Part shown: positions 26,277 through 32,590 of the stretch, piece after piece
How the letters are laid out: each line of letters begins with the position of its first letter
How positions within the stretch are numbered: the stretch's first letter is position 1
NCBI RefSeq assembly: GCF_000146675.1
Contig: NZ_GL397214.1
Coordinates: 2,170,192 to 2,211,343 of the forward strand
Length of the DNA stretch: 41,152 nt
Origin: Hoylesella marshii DSM 16973 = JCM 13450
GTDB lineage: Bacteria; Bacteroidota; Bacteroidia; Bacteroidales; Bacteroidaceae
Reading direction: 5' to 3'
The notes under the pieces: generated by a model
The model's input: the letters and a program-made list of their open reading frames with translations, nothing else
Told to the model about the DNA's origin: nothing
Databases searched by the model: none
Made by a program: the position numbers and the translations under genes

Positions 26277-26669
26277 CTATTCGTTCTCTATCAGCATCAT
26301 CACTTCGTCTTTCAACGCATCCGGCAGGTTGATGCCGCGCAGGATGAGGCTTCTGTTCCATCCCGCCACTTCTTCCTGACGCATCGTATGCAGCACTTCC
26401 TCAAAGGCCTCTACCTCTTTTTCTGTATAGCTGTCTGAGGGGCGACCTTGAAAAGCGTCGAGTTCCTCATCTTCGTAATACTCAATGTCTTTCACTGCCG
26501 CTTCTAACAGACACGTCTGTTCGCATCGTTCGTCATGGCCGTTGCACGTAGCACATGAGGGCGCATCTGACCCTACGACCTCCGGTTCGTCCTCTCTATG
26601 GCGGGCAAAAATGCCCAATATGGCGGCAAAAACGCCCAAGGCAAGCAGCGAAAGGAGCAGTATCGTCAT
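26277..26669 (-). CDS. Conserved membrane-anchored protein with Cys cluster (130 aa)
   Basis: One N-terminal membrane helix (2-21) is followed by a basic patch, a four-cysteine cluster CATCNGHDERCEQTC (about 39-53) and an acidic helical domain containing YYEDEELDAFQGRPSDSYTEKEVEAFEEVL and WNRSLILRGINLP. I recall similar proteins in Bacteroidales at this place between aroA and the permease. The cysteines could bind a metal, notable beside a metal permease, but nothing proves it. It lies 4 bp after aroA and 3 bp before the permease gene. The function is unknown. Confidence 0.7.
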   Translation of the reverse strand: MTILLLSLLALGVFAAILGIFARHREDEPEVVGSDAPSCATCNGHDERCEQTCLLEAAVKDIEYYEDEELDAFQGRPSDSYTEKEVEAFEEVLHTMRQEEVAGWNRSLILRGINLPDALKDEVMMLIENE

Positions 26670-26673
26670 CGGC

Positions 26674-27924
26674 TTATTGTTCTGTTATCTCAAATCCGGC
26701 CAGCTTCAAATCGTCCCAAAAGTGCGGATAAGATTTCGTTACCACAGCAGGGTCGTTGATGCGGAGGCCGGGCACGAGGAAAGAAGCAGGTGCAAAAGCC
26801 ATCGCCATGCGGTGGTCTTCGTATGTATCTATCACCGGACAGGGCATCGTTTCACAGCGTTCGCCATCCCAAATCAGTTCGTTGCCATTTGTCTCCTTTA
26901 CTACGAATCCCAATTTGCGTAGTTCTGTCTGCAATGCCTCTATGCGGTCGGTCTCTTTGATTCTTAGGTTTCCCAGACCGGTGAAGTGGAACGGGATGCC
27001 GCGCAGGCAGCAACTGACAGCCAATGTCTGCGTGAGGTCGGGTTGATTGATAAAGTCGTAATCCATGCGGGGCAAGGCATTGAGATGGTTCGACAGTGTT
27101 ACGGTGGTGTCCTTGTCTGGCTCTTTTGAAGCGAAAGCCGACTTTACGCCGAGCAAACTGAAAAGATAACGCACCACGGAGTCGCCTTGTCGCGAACCGT
27201 CTCTGAGTCCCGTCATGCGCACAGATGCCTCACGAACCCCCGAAAGCGCCATGATTTCATACCAATAGGAGGCTGCGCTCCAGTCGTTTTCTATGAGATA
27301 GGGACGCGAAACGTAGCTTTGGGGCTGTATGGAGATGGTATCCTTGTCTGTCCAGTCCACCTTTGCCCCGTATTCCCTCATGGTGCAGAGCGTGAGGTCT
27401 ATGTAAGGTCGGGAGACGATTTCTCCCGTCAGTTGCAATTGCAGTCCGCCTTCCAACACGGCACCAATCATCAATAATGCCGAGATATACTGCGAACTCA
27501 CATGGCCGGAGATAGACAGCAGTCCGCCTTCCAGCTGCTTTCCTCGGATGCGGAGAGGGGGATAGCCCTCTTCCCCCATATATTCTATGTCGGCACCCAT
27601 ATAGCGCAATGCATCCACCAGCACCTTGATAGGGCGATGACACATGCGTTCGGTGCCTGTTATCACGTGTTCTCCTCGCGTAACAGCTAAGTAAGCCGTC
27701 ATAAACCGCATAGCCGTGCCGGCTGCCTTGATGTCTATTTCCGGCGGCATATCCCGCAAAGCAGCCACCATTACTTCGGTATCATCGCAACGGGAGAGGT
27801 TGGATGGAGGTATCGAACCTTCCGAAAGTGCGTGAATAATGAGCACTCTGTTGCTGATACTCTTAGAGGCGGGTAGGTCGATGGTGGCATCCAGCTCTCG
27901 CGGAGCTTTGATGGAATATTGCAT
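26674..27924 (-). CDS. aroA: 3-phosphoshikimate 1-carboxyvinyltransferase, EPSP synthase (416 aa)
   Basis: The sixth step of the shikimate pathway: joins phosphoenolpyruvate to shikimate 3-phosphate. Motifs in order are LPASKSISNR (catalytic Lys), GTAMRFMTAYLA, SSQYISALLM, DLTQTLAV, KETDRIEAL and DHRMAMAFA. The start at 27924 (MQYSIKAP) is chosen because homology begins there and the promoter -7 box lies 28 bp upstream; the open frame reaches 27996 but would run over the promoter. It is the first gene of the six-gene run ending in tsaE. It is a little shorter than the E. coli enzyme (427 aa), as usual for Bacteroidetes. Confidence 0.95.
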   Translation of the reverse strand: MQYSIKAPRELDATIDLPASKSISNRVLIIHALSEGSIPPSNLSRCDDTEVMVAALRDMPPEIDIKAAGTAMRFMTAYLAVTRGEHVITGTERMCHRPIKVLVDALRYMGADIEYMGEEGYPPLRIRGKQLEGGLLSISGHVSSQYISALLMIGAVLEGGLQLQLTGEIVSRPYIDLTLCTMREYGAKVDWTDKDTISIQPQSYVSRPYLIENDWSAASYWYEIMALSGVREASVRMTGLRDGSRQGDSVVRYLFSLLGVKSAFASKEPDKDTTVTLSNHLNALPRMDYDFINQPDLTQTLAVSCCLRGIPFHFTGLGNLRIKETDRIEALQTELRKLGFVVKETNGNELIWDGERCETMPCPVIDTYEDHRMAMAFAPASFLVPGLRINDPAVVTKSYPHFWDDLKLAGFEITEQ

Positions 27925-27952
27925 ATGGTCGGTTCGTCGGATTTGAACAATG

Positions 27953-27984
27953 CAAAAATACGCATTAATATCGGTACAAGCAAA
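27953..27984 (-). promoter_or_regulatory. Promoter of the aroA-porW-porX-tsaE run
   Basis: On the minus strand, -33 TTTG (plus CAAA 27981-27984), a 20-bp spacer and -7 TATTTTTG (plus CAAAAATA 27953-27960) fit the consensus. All downstream junctions are 18 bp or less, or overlap, and no other promoter was noticed, so this one probably drives all six genes. Confidence 0.7.
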
Positions 27985-28021
27985 TTTTCTCCACACAAGT
28001 TTCTTGGTCGTGTCTCTCGTC

Positions 28022-28041
28022 TGTCGCCTCTTCGAGGCTTT
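28022..28041 (-). repeat. Partial copy of the GCCTC hairpin repeat
   Basis: On the minus strand AAAGCCTCGAAGAGGCGACA matches the module at 2296-2313 (GCCTCggAGAGGCGA). It is a 5-bp stem with a short loop. On the plus strand it is followed by TTTTCATTTTTT and could act as a weak terminator. The rest of 27925-28408 holds the aroA promoter and the array at 28254, and no gene. Confidence 0.4.
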
Positions 28042-28250
28042 TCATTTTTTGTACACAGTTAATAGGGTTGTTCCCCCTGCCTGTAGTCTGTCACACTCTT
28101 TTAAAACTTGTCCTGTACTTCATCCCCTTATCGTATCATCGTGGGAAGTACGAAGGTAAAGTCCCAAGGAACGATGGTGGTGAAATGGATATGCCTGTGT
28201 GTGATATAATATCTGTAAGCAACTGATTTGCAGTAAGATAAAAACGAATT

Positions 28251-28337
28251 TGTAAAAGCTATCCTTTTAGACCGTCGAAAGATAGCTTTGAGAGCGTGAA
28301 AGCATAGCTTTAACGGGTTGAAAGGATAGCTTTTACA
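28251..28337. repeat. 22-bp-period palindrome array (AAAGCTA family)
   Basis: Four AAAG..TAGCTTT-type units have centres near 28261 (inverted), 28283, 28305 and 28327, about 22 bp apart. The ends form a perfect 14-bp inverted repeat TGTAAAAGCTATCC (28251-28264) and GGATAGCTTTTACA (28324-28337). The unit is shared with the array at 10115-10193. It starts 72 bp beyond the stop of the LuxR-type gene on the minus strand. Confidence 0.65.
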
Positions 28338-28408
28338 CTGCACTTGTGTGGAAAGCGGATAATGGCATGTTATAAATAAATATGAACGTTTCCGTCGGAG
28401 AGACTTAT

Positions 28409-29434
28409 TTATTTCCTTTCCCCCTTGTTCAAATATTCTTTTTCTATCAATAAATTGAAGAGGAATTTATGCAAGTCTTGGTCTGTGGGCACATTGAGTT
28501 TCTTGCGCACATGGGTGCGCACCACGTCGACGTTCTTCTCCGTCTTGTCGAGTATCCGGCATATCTCGCTCCGCTTCTTGCCTTGCAGGATGAGGTTGCA
28601 CACGTCCACTTCCGACTTGGTGAGCGTGGGGAAGCAGTGTGCGAGGTCGCAGTCGTCCATAAGATGACTTCGCAGATGCAGGCGCACGGCGTTGATGAGG
28701 TTGCGTTGCGATGTCGGTTTGAGCATGGCGAACAGGCGGTCGGTGTCCTCGGGCGATGGCCGATCGTTGCTGCACATGCGCAGATAGGCCTCTATCTCTC
28801 CCTCGTTGAGTCTGACGGCGTGCATGAGTGCCGTTTCGCGGTGGTGTAGGTGAGTATTCTCCGTCTGCACGTGATAAACGTTGCGGCGCAGCAGTTCGCC
28901 CAGTACGCAGAGGAGGAACTCCACGCCAAGAAAGAAACCAAAAATCTTCCACAGAGCCGGTTCTTTGAGGTAAGCGGTAACGCTTCCATATGCAACCAAA
29001 CTGATGGCGGCGATGACGAACGGCGTATATCTCACGAAGCACATCACGAGCAGTACCACCGCCATGAGCGACACCATCTGGTTGAGAATGATGAGTTGGA
29101 GGAAATGCTCGGGACGCACGTGAGAGAAATAGACGAAGCGGCACACGATGGTGGCCTGCGACACGAGGGCTACCATTGAAAGAGCCATGGGCGCGGACAC
29201 CCGTCGGGTGAAGAAGAGCGACAGCGCCGTGAGGCAGGCTGTCAGATGGACGACGCTCATCGCCTGCGGTACCGCTTCCTGCGAACCGCCTAATCCCATG
29301 AGCTGCATGGCAATGACGATAACGACGATGGAAGAGTGGAGCAGATAGACGATGATCTGATGACGTTCTACGGTGGTCTTGCTTCTTGAATTCAAAAAGT
29401 TTTTTACTTTTTCCAAGGGCGCATGAAGGAACAT
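28409..29434 (-). CDS. Six-TM membrane protein with C-terminal LuxR-type HTH (341 aa)
   Basis: Six hydrophobic segments (about 27-47, 58-76, 80-100, 111-133, 137-154 and 162-182) are followed by a linker and a LuxR/GerE helix-turn-helix (about 268-330; LTKSEVDVCNLILQGKKRSEICRIL...VRTHVRKKLNV). There is no receiver or kinase domain, so it is a one-component, membrane-tethered regulator. A -7-like TAACTTTG lies about 30 bp upstream of the start without a good -33. It is divergent from the TPR-AraC regulator gene at 29969. The signal and targets are unknown; the surface genes to the right are natural candidates by position only. Confidence 0.8.
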   Translation of the reverse strand: MFLHAPLEKVKNFLNSRSKTTVERHQIIVYLLHSSIVVIVIAMQLMGLGGSQEAVPQAMSVVHLTACLTALSLFFTRRVSAPMALSMVALVSQATIVCRFVYFSHVRPEHFLQLIILNQMVSLMAVVLLVMCFVRYTPFVIAAISLVAYGSVTAYLKEPALWKIFGFFLGVEFLLCVLGELLRRNVYHVQTENTHLHHRETALMHAVRLNEGEIEAYLRMCSNDRPSPEDTDRLFAMLKPTSQRNLINAVRLHLRSHLMDDCDLAHCFPTLTKSEVDVCNLILQGKKRSEICRILDKTEKNVDVVRTHVRKKLNVPTDQDLHKFLFNLLIEKEYLNKGERK

Positions 29435-29778
29435 GGGTTGCCGTTTATATTAAAATAGTGGGGCAAAGTTACGTCTTTATTTTTGTATTTCCTAACTATT
29501 TATTAGGGGTTTTTAGGGTAATGTTAGGGCTTTTAGGGGGCCAAGATGCTTTCAAAACGGTCTTTCTGTCATAAATCCTTCATTTAATAATTTGTTTTAT
29601 ATTATTTTGCATCATCTTTTGTTGCGCTTGCACAGATTTTTCTTGTGGAATTGCTCGGAAGAGCACCATCCGGTTATGTGAAATTCAACCGGCAGGAATG
29701 TGAAAAAAGAACATAGAAATATTTTTAATTCATAATGAGCGAAAAGAGTTATTCATAAAGAGAATGAAATTATAGCAA
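29435..29778. other. Divergent regulatory gap between two regulator genes
   Basis: AT-rich sequence with no gene. It holds the start region of the LuxR-type gene, with -7-like TAACTTTG (plus CAAAGTTA 29464-29471). Small palindromes such as CCGGTT...AACCGG near 29672 are visible but too weak to name. No perfect plus-strand promoter was found. Confidence 0.4.
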
Positions 29779-29968
29779 ATGAAAAACAATAGACATCATT
29801 CAGAGGATCAAGCTCAGCACCTGCCTCTTCGTCCTGATACTGCTGGCACCGGCAGAGGTGGAAAACAGCTCAAACAGAGCAGTAGTTGCTACAACGATAG
29901 ACTTTAGGGAGGAAGGACAAGAAACCTGTTATGTCTATGAAACTGTAAAAACTGAATATATACCGGAA
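29779..29968 (+). pseudogene. Frameshifted signal-peptide remnant related to the 32591 adhesin
   Basis: The DNA from 29779 aligns closely with the first 75 bp of the adhesin gene at 32591 (shared CATCATTCAGAGG, TTCGTCCT and CCGGCA). The frame encodes DIIQRIKLSTCLFVLILLAP, a signal peptide, and runs on without a stop into the TPR-AraC frame. However, the ATG at 29779 is out of frame because of a run of five A (29782-29786); with four A it would read MKTIDIIQRI. This looks like a copied 5' gene end broken by one base and joined in front of the regulator gene. Confidence 0.55.
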
Positions 29969-31708
29969 ATGAAACATTTTATCACATTACTGTTTGTCAT
30001 TACACTCTCCGCAGGAGAAATGTATGCTGCCACTCCGGCAGACTCCATCCGCAAAGAGATGAAGCACCTCAAAGGAGAAAAGCTTTTGCAGGCCTACCAT
30101 CATCTTTGCCGGTTGGCAGCTTCCGAAGATAATATGGGTTATGAATTACGCTGCATCCGTGAATATCTTGCCGAATCCTTACGTCAAAAAGACAAGGAGG
30201 CGGAAGCCCAGGCGCGCGTCACCCAGTTGTATTGCTATTACAACTACGAGATGACCGACAGCATTAGCTACTATTTGCCCGAAGTCCTCAATGCTATGAA
30301 AAAGAACGGCACATGGGATTATTACTACAATGCGTGGAACGTGCTGATTGAGAGTTATCTCTACGAAGACAAGGTGCAGACAGCATTGTTTGAAGCGCAA
30401 AAGATGTATGCCGACGCGCGAAAAAGAAAGAGCAACTATGGATTAGGCACTTCCACCTACGGCATGGCATGCATCTATCAGACAATGGGACGCTTCCGCG
30501 AAGCCGAGAAGACCATCGAGGAGAGCATTGCCGCCCTTTCCAAGGTTGATGAAATCTCACAATTGCTCTCCGCCTACAACGTCTTGGGCGAAACGCTCGA
30601 CGGACTGCGGAAATATGAAAAGCTCAGGAAGAAATGCGCGGAATGGAAAGCGGTCATCGACAAATACAAGAACGAAGCCCTGCGAAAAGGCTACACACCC
30701 TCGCTCAACGGACGCTATCTCTACTGCACGCTGGCAACTGCCGTCGCTGAATTGGAAACAGGCCATTACGACCGCGCCAAGGAATTGCTGCAGCTCGCCG
30801 ATAAATATGCCAAGGGACGCAAAGCCGTCGCCCGATTCAAGCTTCTGCAAGTGAAAGCCCGCTACTATGCAGCTACAAAACAGTACGACCGGGCCATTGC
30901 CTGCAACAACGAGAACATGGACATCATGACTGCCGCCGGCGACTCCGTCAGCTTGCTCACCGTGCAGATGCAGCAAGCCGACCTCTACACGCAGGCCGGG
31001 CGATACAAGGAAGCTGCAGAATTGTACAGACTCGTCATCCCACATAAAGACAAACTGCGCAACACCGAACTTGCCAAGCAGCTCGACGAACTGCGCACCA
31101 TCTTCGAGGTTGACAAGCTCACACTCCGGAACGAGGTCATCACAACACGGCTCTATCTCTCACTCATCATCGTGGCATTGCTGCTTGCCACCGTCGTACT
31201 TTACATCATCTACACCCGCCGCTTGCGCCGCAAAAACAGGGCTTTGTACGACTCCATTCTATTATACCGCAAGGCGGAAAGCGACATGGAGACCGCGGCA
31301 AGGCTCGTTCCCGAGGAAGAGCTCGACCGTGAAGGAAAAATCTACCGCCGGTTGTGCGAGCTGATGCAGCATGAGAAAATCTATAAAGACACGGAGTTGA
31401 ACCGTGACATTCTCTCAAAGCGGATTGGAACAAATGCCGTCTATATCACCAATGCCGTGCGCAAGTATGCCGATGGAGCCACAATCAACGAATTTATCAA
31501 CGGCTACCGGCTGCGGCACGCGGCTTCGCTGCTCACCAACAATCCCGACTTGAACATCAACGAGGTGGAATATAGGTCAGGATTCAATTCCCGAGCCACA
31601 TTTAACCGTTGTTTCCGGACTTTCTTCGGGATGTCGCCTTCAGAATACAAAGCCGTTTCCAAAGAAAAAAAGAAAACGCAAAAGGATTCAGCCAATGAGA
31701 AAGCATAG
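29969..31708 (+). CDS. TPR sensor with TM helix and C-terminal AraC-type HTH (579 aa)
   Basis: A signal peptide or signal anchor at 1-21 (MKHFITLLFVITLSAGEMYAA) precedes an extracytoplasmic tetratricopeptide repeat region (about 60-370), one membrane helix (about 395-417, LYLSLIIVALLLATVVLYIIY) with a following basic patch, and a cytoplasmic AraC-type DNA-binding domain (about 475-565; INEFINGYRLRHAASLL, FNSRATFNRCFRTFFGMSPSEYK). This is a membrane-spanning one-component regulator common in Bacteroidetes. The ATG at 29969 is chosen because it starts the signal sequence; a GTG at 29858 in the same frame would add 37 residues from the upstream remnant. It precedes the surface-protein genes. Confidence 0.85.
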   Translation: MKHFITLLFVITLSAGEMYAATPADSIRKEMKHLKGEKLLQAYHHLCRLAASEDNMGYELRCIREYLAESLRQKDKEAEAQARVTQLYCYYNYEMTDSISYYLPEVLNAMKKNGTWDYYYNAWNVLIESYLYEDKVQTALFEAQKMYADARKRKSNYGLGTSTYGMACIYQTMGRFREAEKTIEESIAALSKVDEISQLLSAYNVLGETLDGLRKYEKLRKKCAEWKAVIDKYKNEALRKGYTPSLNGRYLYCTLATAVAELETGHYDRAKELLQLADKYAKGRKAVARFKLLQVKARYYAATKQYDRAIACNNENMDIMTAAGDSVSLLTVQMQQADLYTQAGRYKEAAELYRLVIPHKDKLRNTELAKQLDELRTIFEVDKLTLRNEVITTRLYLSLIIVALLLATVVLYIIYTRRLRRKNRALYDSILLYRKAESDMETAARLVPEEELDREGKIYRRLCELMQHEKIYKDTELNRDILSKRIGTNAVYITNAVRKYADGATINEFINGYRLRHAASLLTNNPDLNINEVEYRSGFNSRATFNRCFRTFFGMSPSEYKAVSKEKKKTQKDSANEKA

Positions 31709-31816
31709 GTGTTCCGGACATTTATAGTCAGTCAAAAATGCTTTTGGAAAATGCTCTTTAAGAGGATGCAACATGTGTATAATGGGACATTAATAAATCT
31801 TCATGCGGAGGGAAAG

Positions 31817-31944
31817 GAGAACGCGGAGACAGCAACAGACATGGATAGCCGAACGCAACACTACGCCATGAGGGAACGAAGATTTTCATTCCCAGCAATA
31901 ACAGCTGCATGAAGTGGATTTAAGGCAACGTTCTCCGCGTTCTC
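31817..31944. repeat. Long-spaced perfect inverted repeat (13 bp)
   Basis: GAGAACGCGGAGA (31817-31829) and its exact reverse complement TCTCCGCGTTCTC (31932-31944) enclose 102 bp without a gene. It could be a small non-autonomous element or the ends of a structured RNA. No target duplication was identified. Confidence 0.45.
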
Positions 31945-32073
31945 GAAGCGCGGCACTCCACTACCACCCTCGCCGAAAAGCAGCCTTCGCACCCTCCTTT
32001 CCCTCCACGTGAGGCCATTTTGTTTGTGATGCACCTATAGTTTTCCAAATTCAATTCTGTTTGACTACATAAT

Positions 32074-32156
32074 TACGCGAGTTCGCGATAAGGTTATCCA
32101 AACCGTAAGCCCCAAAAAGGCTATTGGATGAGATTCTCTTATCCCTAACTCGCGTA
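32074..32156. repeat. 83-bp imperfect palindrome
   Basis: TACGCGAGTT (32074-32083) pairs with AACTCGCGTA (32147-32156), and the stem continues inwards through GATAAGG.TATCCAA against TTGGATGAGA...TTATC with small bulges. The loop contains CCGTAAGCCCC. It could be a MITE-like element or an RNA hairpin. There is no T run, so it is not a classical terminator. Confidence 0.5.
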
Positions 32157-32269
32157 TATAATTCGTTAGTTCCTTGCGAATTACAAATATGATACAAGTT
32201 TTTTCAAATATGAAACATCCTGCTGGTCTTCGTGGAATAATTTTGCAACAGAATCAACGAGCAGCAAAG

Positions 32270-32572
32270 ATGAAAAAGAACTGTTGGGTATATATCTTAA
32301 GAAATAAAACCGGAGAAATAACCATCGGCTTTTCAGTCGATATGGATGAAAAGTTCACCGAAATCTCCACACGAAAGGAAAAACTGTATTATCTCCGTCC
32401 GTTTGAAGAACCGTTCGATGGTTTAGCGCACAAGCATCTTTTGGATTCCCTTTCCCAAGATACGATCAACCTTCTCGTACGACGTAATCGGGAACGGACA
32501 GAAATATACAAGGAAGTCTTCCAGAAAACGCAGTTACTACACCTTCCCCCAAATAACCAAAAGAATATCTAA
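32270..32572 (+). CDS. Small GIY-YIG-like protein with degenerate active site (100 aa)
   Basis: The N-terminus CWVYILRNKTGEITIGFSVDMDEKF follows the GIY-YIG fold: VYI takes the place of GIY and TIG that of YIG, followed by the helix that usually has the catalytic Arg. Here that position reads DMDEKFTEI, without the Arg, so nuclease activity is doubtful. The basic segment VRRNRERTEIYKEV follows. The ATG at 32270 is chosen because the domain starts there; ATGs at 32174 and 32210 are in frame. It ends 18 bp before the adhesin gene. Its role is unknown. Confidence 0.6.
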   Translation: MKKNCWVYILRNKTGEITIGFSVDMDEKFTEISTRKEKLYYLRPFEEPFDGLAHKHLLDSLSQDTINLLVRRNRERTEIYKEVFQKTQLLHLPPNNQKNI

Positions 32573-32590
32573 TTTTTAATTCCAATTTAT

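Larger units (their letters stand above)
31709..32269. other. Gene-free stretch with two inverted repeats
   Basis: 561 bp between the TPR-AraC gene and the GIY-YIG-like gene. Open frames here are short and unlike protein. It contains the inverted repeats at 31817-31944 and 32074-32156. A smaller one, AATTCG/CGAATT, lies at 32160-32182. Confidence 0.45.

Noticed and set aside
27925..27996. Upstream extension of aroA
   Set aside because: The extension overlaps a consensus promoter and is not similar to EPSP synthases.
29858..29968. GTG start at 29858 for the TPR-AraC gene
   Set aside because: It would place a non-hydrophobic 37-residue stretch before a proper signal sequence; the ATG at 29969 is better, although slippage in the A run upstream remains possible.
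31709..31912. 67-codon open frame after the TPR-AraC gene
   Set aside because: No recognisable composition, and it overlaps one arm of the inverted repeat at 31817; not supported as a gene.
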